64,000 nt of DNA, taken from the NCBI GenBank assembly GCA_023053575.1, contig JAKZAP010000016.1, positions 13,472,030-13,536,029 of the forward strand, in the 5' to 3' direction. This DNA is from Branchinecta lynchi (Eukaryota > Arthropoda > Branchiopoda > Anostraca > Branchinectidae). Made by a program: the position numbers and the translations under genes. Positions 32,825-44,129 of this stretch are shown here, piece after piece. How positions within the stretch are numbered: position 1 is the first letter of the stretch; each line of letters starts with the position of its first letter. The notes below the pieces were generated by a model. The model did no database searches. It had not been told where the DNA came from and saw nothing but the letters and a program-made list of their open reading frames with translations.

Positions 32825-33680
32825 GTCCTGCGACTTTAGAAACGCCTTAACGTGTAGTAGCCTATGTAAATGCAAGATTGAAACGTCTAAATGGAGCAAT
32901 AGGCGCTACAAAAAATTGCGCTTTTCATCGACAGGCCATTTTAAGGTCTTCCGCTTGTCTGGCCCTGTTAAAAGACTGTTTTCCGGACGCCATAATGACC
33001 AATTTTTATTTTATTTTTTTGGGCTGCAAACTGACTAGTGCCGAAGCGACTGCCAGCTGGTCACAAAGCACAGGTTTGTAAAGTCAATCGACTGCAAACG
33101 CGTGATTATGTCTGTAGCTCTACGGATTCTTTGCCGGACACTTTACCGATTGCTGAGTCTCTCCCTCTTTGCGAGACTGGAAAGTGTAGTCAAGGTGTTG
33201 CTTATAGCCTGAGGTAGGGATTTTGAATTAATGAATAGCATCAGACTATTGAAGTTGAACGGAGTTCAATGAAGGTTGAATTAGGAAGCGAGCAAATGCC
33301 GACCGAGTTGGGTAGGAAAATAAAAGTATAGCTTAAGGGGGAACGGTAGTCGAAACTCGTTATTGCAGATTCAGCATGGGTTTTGGTCGGTGAACAGGTC
33401 AAAGTCAAAGGACTCCCTCTGTGCGATGTTTATCTATGTCTCAGAGGTCATCAGAGGGAATTGGGTCGAGAGACTGCCACTAAATTGCATCTGAATGACC
33501 TTTTGGCTGCTGCTTTTTTGCAGTCATTGAAGTACCCTAAGCAACCAGTTCGCTAATTCGCTTGTCGAGTAAAAGAGTCACTTATCGTAAAGTAAAAGCG
33601 TCTAACAGTAAAAATATTGAAAATCTTCGAAAATTGAAAAAAAAATCGAATAACAAGGCTATAACTTGCTGTGGGATCCC
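32825..33680. other. Intron stretch without recognisable feature
   Basis: No exon, tandem repeat or element boundary is evident. A lone GGGATCCCAAAA at 33672-33684 just before copy A6 may be the right end of an otherwise lost family-A element. Confidence 0.4.
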
Positions 33681-33689
33681 AAAACATAG

Positions 33690-34150
33690 CAAGACCAAAA
33701 GTTTCGATGGGATCCCAAAAATTAATATTTGATCCATAATTGGGTCTTGTCTTCGCCAGATCCTGTCTTCACCAGACTCGTTGAACATTTTTACTATTAA
33801 AATGTAGAAACAGATTGAGGCCAAATAGCTAATCATCTGAGAAAACCAAGTTCAGATATGGATTCACACCATTTGTGTTTACCCCTATATGTCATACTAT
33901 TTTTGACGAAACTGATCAAAACTTCCTGCCGTACTTCAGCCGAATTTTCCGTTTCGGCCGAATCCCAGGCGAACTGCTTGTCTGGCAATAAAATAAAGCT
34001 AAACAACAAATTCAATGTATCTCTTTACCCCAATATCGAACATCTAATCAACTTCAAATAGAACTTTTACTTTTAACAAACTTTCCGATTTTGCCCGGAT
34101 CCCAGGCGAACTACTTGTCCGGCGAGAAAATGGTTGTCATAATCGTGTTC
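33690..34150 (+). mobile_element. Family A element, copy A6, 3'-truncated
   Basis: It starts CAAGACCAAAAGTTTCGATG, has one and a half core units, and passes without a gap into family-B sequence near 34150 (TCATTGTGTCTGTCTGTCGG). The right end is absent. Confidence 0.65.
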
Positions 34151-34154
34151 ATTG

Positions 34155-35632
34155 TGTCTGTCTGTCGGTTCTCTGTTCTCCAGTTAGGCTACTTCCATAA
34201 GTGCTAGGATGAGGAAACTTGGCAGGCATATCCGGGACCCGACCAAACATCTTCATCATGGCTAGAGGGAGGGTGAATGCGGAAATATATTGTTTTCTCA
34301 AGGTTAGATTACCTAGATTGTGGTCATATCCCTACCGGAATACCGTTGTTAGTCGAAAACCCATGAAATGTTCTGATTTAACAAGTTTGTTCATTCAGAT
34401 AGTTCAGAAACGGTTACAGCACTTTCAGCATATATTTTTATGGCACTTGCAGCCTTTGCCTCAAGTGCCATATCCCGACCGCAATTCCCGTTGCCAGTCT
34501 GTCCGAGTTTGTTTGTCCCACTTTTTCGAGTTACGGAACTTCCAGATGTGCTGTGACGGTGAAACTTGGCAGGCATGTCAGGGACCCGGCCAAAACAACT
34601 TCAAAACAATCGGTTTCTCGATCCGACCATCCGGAGGGGGGGGGGGGGCTGGAGGGAAAAGGGAATCAGGAAAATTCAGTAGTCTGTAACTTTCGAACGG
34701 GTGATCGGATTGGAATGAAACTTAATACCTGAACAGATGATGTATCTCAGATGTCCCATTTGAAGTCTCGACCAAATTCGACAGCTACGGAGGAGTTGGG
34801 GTGGGGAATCTCCAGAAACGGTTAGAATTGAGGGATGAGTGAAACTTGCTGGGAAGAACAAGCATCTGCTCTAGACAAATAGTTTATATAATTGGACTGG
34901 ATCCGGACACTCGCGGGGGGGGGGGGGGATTCCGGTGATGGTGGTTCTGGGGATTTTCACGACGAAACTTGACAGGCATAGCAAGGACCGGATCAAACTT
35001 ACTTGGAAATAAAAGGAATTATCGATGCGATAATCATGGGGGATTGGAGGGAGGGGGAATCCGGAATATTGAGTCATGCGTAACTTTGGAACCGGTGATC
35101 GGATTCGAGTGAAATTAGTAATTGAACAGAGGACATGTCCGGACCGGATCTGACAACTATTGGGGGGGGGGGGGAATACGTGACCCATTTAGACATGAGA
35201 GATCGGGATGGAACTTTGTGCGAACAGATGCTCTGGTTAAATCATTTACAGGATCGGATTGGTTCCGGGCACTGTGTGGGGAGTTGGATGGTGGGGGGGG
35301 GGCGGAATTCCGGTGATCGCGAGTTAAGGTACTTCCAGATGTGCTAGGACGATTAAACTTGGCTGGAATATTAGAGATTCGACAAGATTGGTTCAGAAAT
35401 CGCCACTGTCCAGATCAGACTATTCTTTGAAGTACCAATCTTGACCGCAAAGTAAGAAAAGTACTTTAAGCAAAATATAAATTTTCATGATCCCCATGAG
35501 CCCATTATCGTTTTTGCCTCAAGGGCTTTGCTTGCAAATGAAGTTGTAGCTCCGCAAAGTCAAAAAGTACTTTTGATCAAACAATGCATCTCAACCCGTG
35601 CAAGTGCCACATGAGCTTACAGCTCTTGTTAC
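34155..35632 (+). mobile_element. Family B element(s), copy B3
   Basis: A truncated piece (34155-34430) precedes a fuller copy that starts with the hairpin TGGCACTTGCAGCC ... TCAAGTGCCA at 34440. Units with GAAACTTGGCAGGCATGTCA and G-tracts (34636-34647, 34915-34929, 35160-35173, 35291-35300) follow. The right end is GCCACATGAGCTTACAGCTCTTG at about 35630. Confidence 0.65.
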
Positions 35633-35639
35633 TCCAGTA

Positions 35640-36005
35640 ACGAATAAGATTTATTCCACTAAAAGCACAGAGGCCATGGAAAAAAATAAACACAAACAAA
35701 AATAAAAAATACAAACCAAATAAATGCTAACTATTTTACATATTCCTTTACAGGAATCTTTCTCTGTGGTTCATCGAAACCGAAAGGAATCTTCCCAACT
35801 TTTCAATATCACCAAATATTTTACTTCCCATTACTTTTACCAACCAATCCTCCCCCCAATTACTAACACCAAAAATTTCCACTCGAAGATCAGGGCATAC
35901 GCACATTACGTGAAAAATATTTTTGCCCAAATGTCCACGCATTGGGCAAAAGTAAGGACCAGACAACACTCTTACCTTACCGCCAAACGCTGTTTACTTG
36001 AATGA
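35640..36005 (-). mobile_element. LINE 3' end, same family as the 60-kb element
   Basis: The minus frame reads GPYFCPMRGHLGK, VMCVCPDLR, VMGSKIFGDIEKLGRFL and ends NHRERFL-stop. This aligns with the last 60 residues of the LINE at 63590-63798, and the 3' UTRs share CCATGGCC and AATTAAAT/AATAAAT. It is 5'-truncated and has lost the second knuckle Cys (CPMR). Confidence 0.75.
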
Positions 36006-36059
36006 ATACTCCCTAAACTACTATAACTACTCCAGTTTCAGCACATGAATACGTCATCA

Positions 36060-36830
36060 AGAGCGTCTTATCTTACCAACCCGGCAAGTTTTCATTTCCG
36101 GAAAGTTTCCGATGCCCCTCCAGCTCCCTCTACCGAGGTCAAATCAGTTCGGAACCCTGAAAAGGATCCTGTAGATGTAGACATATGACCTTTGTACCTT
36201 CTAAGTTTCATGTCCGCAACACCACTCATTTCATTTCATCCATGTGCGTGCCAAAAATTGTGCCGAATTGCCCTCTAACTCCCCACCGAGTCGAATTCGG
36301 TTTTAACACGTAAAAAGTTCGTCTAGGGAAACTTTCCTTACCACCTACTAAGTTTTCCAGTTACCACAAACAATTTTCGAGGAATTTCGGTACCGCCCCC
36401 ACCAACCGTGGTCGGATCCGGTCCAGACTAGAAATTGTTTAATCTAGGGCATATGATATCACTATATTCCAAGTTGCATTCAAAATGCAACAAAAATGCC
36501 ACAAAATGTCTGGTGCCCCCGTCCAGTTTCCTCCACTGTGGCCGAATCCGGTCGGACAAGTACATGGATTATCGAGCATTTTCTCTTACACTCATCAAGT
36601 CTCATTCCAGTCGTATCGCCCGTTTGAAGTCGCTCCCCACAAGTTTCCGGATTTCCCATTCCTCCACTCCCCCACAGATGGTTGAATCCGAAAAACGAAA
36701 TCTACCTAGAGGTTTAGGCAGGGTTCTTTAAAATTATGCTGGCAAGTTTCAACGTTATTTGGAAGTGCCCCAACTGGCAAAACCCGGACTGACCGACGGA
36801 TGGACAAAAACAGCTAGGTTCTGACGCAAT
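36060..36830 (-). mobile_element. Family B element, copy B4
   Basis: In reverse it shows GTCCATCCGTCGGTCAGTCC, AACTTGCCAGCATAA and several units with CCGGACCGGATCCGACC. G-tracts are short here. The terminal hairpins are not preserved. Confidence 0.6.
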
Positions 36831-36839
36831 AAGTTTTGT

Positions 36840-37815
36840 AGAGATTCATTAGCCTACTTAAATGAAAGAAGAAAGTTACACATGCTTGAGAAACTGCGTT
36901 CCGAAACATAAACATATGGGGGACATTGAAACATATCGAGGACATTGACGAGCCGTCGGCAGATTTCAAGTTCAGGGTATTTCAAGTTTCTGAACGCTGT
37001 CCGAGTTTTGATGGTGTGGTCATTATTCGAATTTCCTGCAGTTGTCTCGCTTCTTGTCGGTATGTCATTTGTGATGTCTTAATCCTTTGTTATCACACTA
37101 AGCACATATTGCAGGCAAAGTCGGGCGTCCTAGTCTTATATATTTTACTTCAAGTTGCTCCCTATGAATTCATCCACTTCTCAAGTTCTTTTGTTCTTTT
37201 TTCTCATTTTGCTAGCACGATTGAATTTTACTACGCAACTGACTTATTTAGACGTACCATATTACTGAAAGTCCTTTGAATTATTTGGATTTTAATCTCG
37301 CATAATAATCTGTTTTCATCATCTCTCTCTTGACCCCCTGTGAACAGCCCCTGCTGTCCCAACGGGGTTATAGATCTTGATGCTTCCTTGCGATAACAGC
37401 CCATGGTATGGAAACGAAATGAGAAAAATGTCTTTTTCGGAGAAAAGAAGGGACTAAAACTACAAGAAATGAAAATTCCAAAATCCATTCCAAACGTTTG
37501 GTTGCTTACTCAGTGCTCTGCCAGACGATACCAAATGTATAGCGACAGAGTTTACCCAGGTCGTTGACAGCCAGTTGGCAGACAATACACTTTTTTTCTT
37601 ATTTCTACCCTACCTAGCAAACGGTGTGTCGGCTTTGAAAACTGCTCCAAACGTTTTGTAGCCCGTAAAAAGCTCTTCAAAATGGGTATCTTGGAATTTT
37701 TCCGCCACCGTCAATTTGGCTTGACACGCTTGAAACAGATATTGTCAATTAACATGGGAAAAGTGTATACCTGCTCTTTATGAGTTTTAAAGTACCGTTC
37801 CGCCTTAATAGTTCC
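36840..37815. other. Intron stretch without recognisable feature
   Basis: Open frames of about 60-117 codons occur on both strands (for example 36926-37279) but lack splice sites in a sensible arrangement and resemble nothing I know. It directly follows the PDE11 donor at 37822. Confidence 0.4.
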
Positions 37816-37822
37816 TACTTAC

Positions 37823-38072
37823 TTCAAACAGCTGTTCATCAAAATCATCAAATCCCAGTACTCCAACTTTGTTGACCAACATAGCCACGCCTATAACATC
37901 CAACTTAGTGTTTCTAATCGGCATCGCCAAAACGGAGCGTAGGGTGGGGCTCTTGACGGCTACAACGGGGGAGGGAGGGGAGTCAGCGGAGCTCGTCGGG
38001 TCCGGTATCGCGATGATTTCACCGTTAGAGGCGACTTGTTCGGCTATCCGCAAAAGCGGTGCGTCTATGCTC
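37823..38072 (-). CDS. Pde11: PDE11 exon: C-terminal half of GAF-B with NKFDE motif
   Basis: This 250-bp exon supplies the last base of the split arginine, then SIDAPLLRIAEQVASNGE, a Pro/Ser-rich loop, TLRSVLAMPIRN, VIGVAMLVNK and FDDFDEQLFE. It contains the GAF signature NK(x)nF(x)3DE (NK ... F-DDF-DE), the salt-bridge motif needed for cyclic-nucleotide binding in PDE GAF domains. The acceptor is tttgcag above 38072 and the donor is GTAAGT at 37822-37817. It ends in phase 0. The loop between IPDP and TLRS (about 20 residues, rich in S, P and V) looks less conserved than the rest. A CACTG-type MITE lies 200 bp upstream in the preceding 2.3-kb intron. Confidence 0.95.
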
Positions 38073-38271
38073 CTGCAAATGTCAAACGTTAAGGTATGTG
38101 AATTTCACCAAGCACCTATCGGTGTGCAACGCATCGGCAAGTGCAGCGGCCCATGACGGATAACATTCATTCTCGTCTTCTTGCCAGACATAGTACAGAC
38201 AACGTCATACAAACGAATCCCAGAAACTAACGCAAATCCTACATGAATTTTTCAATAATGTTTGTTTCGTT

Positions 38272-38612
38272 CACTGCTAGAAGTTTCATAAGAGACAACA
38301 CAAGGATGCGCAGTTTCAACAGACAACACCTGGGTTGTTGTCTGTTGTGATCCTGAAAACGGTATGCATTACATCGTTCGCATAGCAAGCATTGCCAGGA
38401 AGAACCGAAAAACCGTCAAAAAAACAAATCTGCTGAATTTTCCGATGTCATGAAGACAACCAAAAAAGTCAGCAGATTGTTTTTCGGCATTTTTCGGCTC
38501 TTCGGCTATGCTTGTTATACACAAAATTTCATGTATAAAGGTTTTCAAAATCATCCCAAGTGCTGTGTGTTGAAACTGCGCATCCTTGTGTTACCTGTTA
38601 GGAAGCTTCCGT
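38272..38612. mobile_element. CACTG-TIR MITE, copy C3
   Basis: The left end CACTGCTAGAAGTTTCATAA is intact; the right end is worn (GTTACCTGTTAGGAAGCTTCCGTG). Inner inverted pairs include AGCATTGCCAGGAAGAACCGA / CGGCTCTTCGGCTATGCTTG. It shares its interior with C2. Confidence 0.6.
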
Positions 38613-38734
38613 GTTGTGATGATGATTCTGGCTCTTCTCTGGCATACGGCGATTCTCTGTCGACTCGGCCACGCATGAGAAACAGTTGGCACAAACTAGC
38701 GATACCACGGCACATATGTTCTCCTGTTCTCCAG

Positions 38735-38955
38735 TAAATTCCCTAAGACAAGTTCCGGTAGATTCCTTGAGCAAGTTTTCGGTGGATGCCCTGAGCGAAA
38801 TTCCGGTGGATTCCCTAAGCAAAACCCCGGTAGATTCCAAAGTTTCAGTAGATTCCGTGGGGCGAAGTCCGGTAGATCCCCTGATCCACCCTCCAGTGTT
38901 TTCCCTGAGACTAGTTCCTGTAGATTCCTTGAGCAAAATTTCGGTAGATGCCCGC
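38735..38955. repeat. 30-bp minisatellite, open in several frames
   Basis: About seven degenerate units of TTCC(G)GTAGATTCCCTGAGCAAA. As the period is 30 bp, both strands stay open; on the plus strand this gives a VDSLSK(x)P repeat and on the minus strand an ESTG(x)SLR repeat. I see no start, signal peptide or splice evidence for a real protein. Confidence 0.6.
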
Positions 38956-38989
38956 TGAAAAATAATCCTGTAGACTCTCTAAAAACCAT

Positions 38990-39303
38990 CGAGTTCAGAC
39001 AAATTCTGCCTGCCGGAGTATTGCCCACTTTGTGATAAGGAGGAAGGAAATTTGGACCATTTCCTGCGTAGATGCCCGAAACTTTCTGATTTAAGGAAAA
39101 TTTATCTAGAGGGTGTGATTTTATCACTACCTGAAATTTTGAGCAATAATAACCCTAAAGTTATTACTCGAGTGGGCGTGTACATAGATAAATCGTTAGA
39201 GTTAAGAAGGAGTCTGATTGTTTAAGTTATATTTTTGTTTTTGTTTGTTTGTGTATATAGCCCGTGGGCTTTTGAAATACACTGATCTATCTATCTATCT
39301 ATG
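38990..39303 (+). mobile_element. LINE 3' end with ORF2 zinc knuckle and (CTAT)n tail
   Basis: The frame reads EYCPLCDKEEGNLDHFLRRC (CX2CX8HX4C), then LPEILSNNNPKVITRVGVYI and a stop at 39223. The 3' UTR ends CCCGTGGGCTTTTGAAATAC and (CTAT)4. It is the same C-terminal type as at 16.3 kb and is 5'-truncated. Confidence 0.75.
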
Positions 39304-39414
39304 GGAACCTAGAGTATCTAGACCTTAACGTTTATTAGCGCTATCAAAGCGTGATTAACAGCCAGCTTTGTTTTCAGAATACGACGAACGCGCCTTCTCG
39401 CATTCGCACCTTAA

Positions 39415-39901
39415 AGCACAACTCCCACTAGAAATGGTCTTGTCACTATAAAATATTTTCAAAACTATCATTTTTCAAAAATTCTAATACTTGCCCCCTG
39501 AAATCAGCGATTTTCTTGTTCGAGCTTGTGACTACCCTGGCACCCCGCTCTCCGAAGCGGGTACTTGACGCAAAATATTTGAAAACCGTGTGCGCCGCGG
39601 TTAAAAGTGGGAACAGCCAATCAAAAGAAAGCAGTCTGAAACACAGGGCAGAGCTTTTGCCCGACCAATCCTTCTAAAATGAAAAACAAACTCTCTTGAA
39701 GCTTCTTGTGCCCATTTTCTTAGAGATGTCGGCGGAATCTGAAGCTTTTGGTCAAGTTCGTGCTGCTTGACTTGAAAACTCAGCTCGGCTGAAAAATAGC
39801 TAAAAACTCACAGGTGCAAAACGAAACAATGGCGAAGGGCAGAGATTGCTGAAGCTTGTAATGCCATAGGTGAGCTAATGATAATGAGTACGAGGGGTCC
39901 T
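39415..39901. mobile_element. piggyBac-like MITE, copy P3
   Basis: It is flanked by TTAA at 39411-39414 and 39902-39905. The ends are AGCACAACTCCCACTAG and CGAGGGGTCCT. Immediately after the right TTAA another AGGACTCCTC end begins (39906), so two elements share one TTAA. Confidence 0.6.
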
Positions 39902-40139
39902 TTAAAGGACTCCTCTGGCTTTCAATCGTTTTCACACACCCAGTGGCGACTGCGGTCGTCTAGTGAACTCTGAAACCTCCCCCTTTACAAAATCTAGTGA
40001 ATCAAGTTGTTGGAATTTTTCGTTTTTCAGCGCTAGCCAAGAATTTCCTGGATTGCCAGGCAATAACTTTTGGGGTCTTGAACGTCAGAAACCTGATGTC
40101 ATATTTGCGCCACCTTGCCAGCGCCTCTTGGGCTCCTAT

Positions 40140-40240
40140 GATTGCTCATCCTGTCACAACAGCACACATTTGAGAGAAATTTATAGAGACGAAAGCCTTA
40201 TTATTACAATAATGTTATTATTATTTGTGTTAAATTTGCT
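40140..40240 (+). mobile_element. LINE 3' UTR fragment
   Basis: AGAGACGAAAGCCTTATTAT and (ATT)n match the 3' end of the LINE at 28446-28868, here in plus orientation. Little or no coding sequence is retained. Confidence 0.55.
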
Positions 40241-40399
40241 CTAAGTATGTCCGACCCCTCTGGCCTTTTCCCTTCCTAAGATTGGTTAAGTCTAGCACTT
40301 TCGCGCTTCTTTTCTTTTAGTGATATTAATCCGTGCTTCGTTTACTCACTCTTACAGGCAGTAAAAAATCAATCCATTCCCCGAGTCCAAAAGACCAAC

Positions 40400-40614
40400 C
40401 TTGCATCCGGGAGGACCTTTAGCTTCTTCTTAACAGCAGAGGTGACCTCGAACGCTTTGATAAAGCGGAATCCACTTTCTTGATCCGGCTTGAGGAGTAG
40501 GATTGTGGCTTTCTCGCAGGCTAGTAGTCTGTGAGCCTCTTGCAGTGTCTTTTGAATAAGGGCCTCTAAGGAAGTCTGCTTATCGAATAATTCGTGCACT
40601 GCTTCAAGCAAGCT
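40400..40614 (-). CDS. Pde11: PDE11 exon: N-terminal half of GAF-B
   Basis: The 215-bp exon starts SLLEAVHELFDKQTSLEAL and runs through LLACEKATILLLKPD to KVLPDA plus two bases of a split arginine codon. This is the first helix and first strands of the GAF-B small-molecule binding domain, which mediates dimer contacts and allosteric regulation. The acceptor is cttttctag above 40614. The donor is GTTGGT at 40399-40394, weaker than the other donors here; I chose it because the resulting phase 2 is exactly what the next exon needs (AG+G). An alternative downstream GT would break the join. The reading frame is open across the whole exon with no stop. Known family features are the CE-x-A-T/S-I/V-L-L-L core; the precise 3' limit is inference. 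Confidence 0.93.
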
Positions 40615-40832
40615 CTAGAAAAGAGAACAACGTTAAAAGACACCTAGCACCCCATACTGTTCATGGCAAGCTCTTCTGAGATAGATGACTACTTTAAAAC
40701 TAGGCTATGCTCATAGCAAGTTGCACAAGGATTCGGCTGTTTTTAGCCTCTTTCCATGTCCTTTTCCTTAGATGAAAAACTTGGCAAAACTTGCAAGACG
40801 CTCTTCTGACCAATAAGCATCTCGGAAACAAT

Positions 40833-41128
40833 AGCTGCGTTCGTTGCACTCCGGGCTGTCTCTTGTGTTTAGTCACCAGTGTCAGGTTCTTCTCTTAAAA
40901 CGCGTTTTTTTTTGTTCACCTGTGAGTTGATGAAAACCGGCTAACTCCTCGCTGCAGCAGGGCTCACGAGCAGGTTCTGGTTAGTCCGCACCGGTGAGAT
41001 AAAACCGGACACTGGTTAGTTCAAAAACGGGTTATAAGACTGGTGAGAAGTCACCGGTGGATGCAAAAATGGCTTATAAGAAAAACCGGAGACCACCGGT
41101 GAGAACTCCCGTGACAAAGAACGCAGCT
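40833..41128. mobile_element. MITE family J, AAT target duplication
   Basis: The ends are AGCTGCGTTCGTTGCACTCC and GTGACAAAGAACGCAGCT, flanked by AAT (40830-40832, 41129-41131). The interior has many CACCGGTGA palindromes and ATAAAACCGG pieces. A left end of the same family is at 55646 and related interior at 58305-58440. Confidence 0.75.
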
Positions 41129-41339
41129 AATAATCGGGAGCCTGATACGTCACGTAAAGAGAATAAACGGGGCAAGCGTGATAGTCAGTGTAATACTGAT
41201 ACTGGAGATAGGGTACACTTATGAAGTGTAGAATTTTGGGAACGAGAATGGAAATACTATTTAACTGAAGTTGAATGAATAGCTATCTCAAGTACAACTT
41301 GTCCTTTTAAGTAGAACCAATGGAGTTTTTACGCGACCT

Positions 41340-41515
41340 CGCTAAGATTTTCTTGGCTCGGTTGTGGCTCGAAGAGATTATTATTGAGTGTTTGTTTTAT
41401 TGTTTGTTAGTTTGTGTTTTATTTGTACTGTTAGTGAGTGTTTTTGTACAATTCCCGGCCGTGTTGGCCTAGTACTATTAGGGTTGACATAAAACTGATT
41501 GATTCATTGATTGAT
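41340..41515 (+). mobile_element. LINE 3' end with (TGAT)n tail
   Basis: ATTCCCGGCCGTGTTGGCCT, AGGGTTGACATAAAACTGAT and the repeat TTGATTCATTGATTGATTG are typical of a LINE 3' UTR and tail. No ORF2 codons are recognisable. Confidence 0.45.
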
Positions 41516-41639
41516 TGTTCCCCAGTTGGTTGTGAAGCTCATAAGTGTGTTTCGGAGACCAGCAAAGATTTTGTGGCTTGAATCTGACAAACAAACTCGT
41601 GGTGATTTTCGAATTGTGGCTCGATCAAACTCCAAATAA

Positions 41640-41976
41640 TGAAAATAGCTTTTATCGAACAGATATACTTATACGTACTATATACTATACTTTCGTGCCT
41701 AGATCTCCAACAACACCTTCAATAGGTAAAAATACTACACTGTCAGAAGTTACATAACGACAACAGAAGGATGCGCGGTTTCAACAGACAACGCTTTGGG
41801 ATGTTATCTGTTATGTTTCTTTCGTTCACCTTAGTATTTTTACCAATTGAAGGTGTTGTTGGAGATCTAGGCACGAAATAGTGTAAACTTAATTGGTCAT
41901 AACACTTTATTTAAAAGTGAAAAGGTGTTATTCTTGAAAGTTTTATACGCTATCTGTTATGAAACTTCTGACAGTG
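41640..41976. mobile_element. CACTG-TIR element, copy C5
   Basis: The right end TATGAAACTTCTGACAGTG is followed by TA. The left end is lost, but the interior (CGTGCCTAGATCTCCAACAA and its inverted partner) is that of C4. At 41843 it keeps the uninterrupted site for the LINE seen in C4. Confidence 0.6.
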
Positions 41977-42985
41977 TACCGAGTAAATACTACGTGATCA
42001 CGTTCTGAAGTCTCAAGGAAAAAACATGCACAGCGCCTCTATCAACTATTTCAATTTATTAATTAATAGAAAATGGGTTAAGCTGAGGCTTCCCTCCCTA
42101 CAAAACCCACGAAATATTGTTTAACAACACTATACGCTGTTAAACAAGATACACTAAGAAGGATTTGGCCAATGGCTTTCCTGATGGCTTTCTACAGAAG
42201 AGGCATGCTTCTTGGAACGTTAGTTAAATCTGAACGTTGCCATTTTCAATCATATTTTTTTAACTTTGAAATGTGCTATCTTCCTTCAGTCCTTTCACTA
42301 ATTCCAAAGACAATTACATCATGGAGAAAGTGTGAACCGATAGTAGACGTCACAAAAGCGGGTGATTGTGGTCAGTGGTGTATGCGATGGCACGCAATAA
42401 GGATTAAAAGATTCCGAGAATCCAATATACTAGTTAAAAGTGAAGCTGTAACCTTTTCCGCCAGTGTTGCCACTGGTCGCAGAATTATGCGATTTCTCGA
42501 GTTCTGCGATTTTTCTACTTCTCCCAAGATTAACAGCTGTGAAAAATCTGTCACAGGAAATCGCACTTATGGCAAAAAATCCAAATTCTGCGACTTTTAA
42601 AGCATTTTCGCCTATTTGAAGGCAACTCTTTCCCGAAAAAGGATGGTTTCAGGTTTGGTTTCAGGTCCATGGTTTCTGGTTTCAGCTCTCCGAATGCTTA
42701 GCATCTGTTCTAAACAACTGATAGCGAAATGCTAGCGAAGCGGTTCAGCTTCAGTGAACGGAGGAATATGCTAATAGAACAAAGCTAAAGCCCACAACCC
42801 CCAAAGCTCTGTATCTTCCCCCTTTCTAGACCATTTTCTGTAACGAAAATCTTTGTCAAGTTCCTTACATTTTCTTTCGGTTTTCGCTACTGTTTGCTAC
42901 GCCACCCCTATGGACAAAAAAAAACAGCCACCTCATTGAAAAGTTCCGTACAGCTCATGCGGCTGAGGCTGTCCTCAGATCCATA

Positions 42986-43356
42986 CAGGGGCGGATCCAG
43001 AGGGGGGGCGAGGGGGGCGATCGCCCCCCCTAGACGGGCTGTAATTTTTTGTTTTGTTTTACTGCACTTACGGAAGTCTGCATTAACGCATGTTCTAACT
43101 ACTGTAACTAGACTCTAAAATCTTTTTACAAGTGGAGCCGGGAGCTTCTTGTAAACAGTTGTCAGTTGATCAAGTACAGTTTTTACCATTATTGTAATAT
43201 ATGAAAACCACATTTTCGTTAAGTAAGAGACAGACAGGGACACTTAAAACGCGAAAAAAATCAGCCTTGTGGCCGACAAAAAGGACACTACCCCCACTCT
43301 TTTCGGTAAGAATCGCCCCCCCCCCCCCCTAGAACGGAAGGCTGGATCCGCCCCTG
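42986..43356. mobile_element. hAT MITE with perfect 8-bp duplication
   Basis: The ends CAGGGGCGGATCCAG and CTGGATCCGCCCCTG are exact inverted repeats. GATCCATA flanks both (42978-42985, 43357-43364). Sub-terminal G/C tracts (GGGGGGCGATCGCCCCCC) form a further palindrome. It is 371 bp, without a transposase, and looks young. Confidence 0.9.
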
Positions 43357-44129
43357 GATCCATAACAGAATGAAGTAAAACTGCATTCACCGATGGAGCT
43401 CCGTTATGTTTCGGCTTAGTAAATTTAAATTATTTTGGGTGTTGTTTCTCTCTTTTCATTTAATTTAAGTTTAATTTAATAAATATAATGCTTATACCTC
43501 AATACAATGCCAAACAACTGATAACGGTATGTAAAAGTCACACATAATGTGACAACAGTCAACTACCAGTAAGTCGCAGTGGCTAACCGAGGGCTCCTGA
43601 GAACCCACAAATGGGTGTGCTGAGCCTTCACTTTGCCATTTATCCCAAAATGTTCAATTCGATTTCCGTTTATGTTCAAAATTAACTACTGTTCAAAGAA
43701 GAGTACCTCTACTGTACCCCAAAATCCGGGAGGGGATTTGTAGCTAGGTCCCGCTCCTCGGTCCCCGAGTGACAGTAGCAGATACAAGGTCCAGTTAAGC
43801 TCCCTAAGACGAAAGCAATAACCAGGGAAACGCGATTCTGAAGCTCCCATCCCACGCTGCATTAACTGTTCTTAAACTCTCCCAAGTTTCGCTAGACTGA
43901 ATACATTTGAGGTTGCGGCGTATTTAGATTCACACACTAATTACCCGTTGGAGAAAGATAACCGCTAGAGGAAAGATAAACTGGCAACAGCAGCGAACAT
44001 TTCTCCTTTCGAACTTCCAAGTAAACTCCGCGTCTATAGAACTTCCGGAAATTCGAAGAGCGAGTGTGGGGGTGTTAAGGGACGGGTGACAACATTGTCA
44101 GAACATCTAACACAAGTATTCAAGTAATG

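Noticed and set aside
34219..34689. 156-codon open frame
   Set aside because: It is made of family B units and a G-tract; no similarity between this and frames in other copies.
38598..38936. Minus-strand ESTG-repeat protein
   Set aside because: Both strands are open because the minisatellite period is 30 bp; no independent coding evidence.
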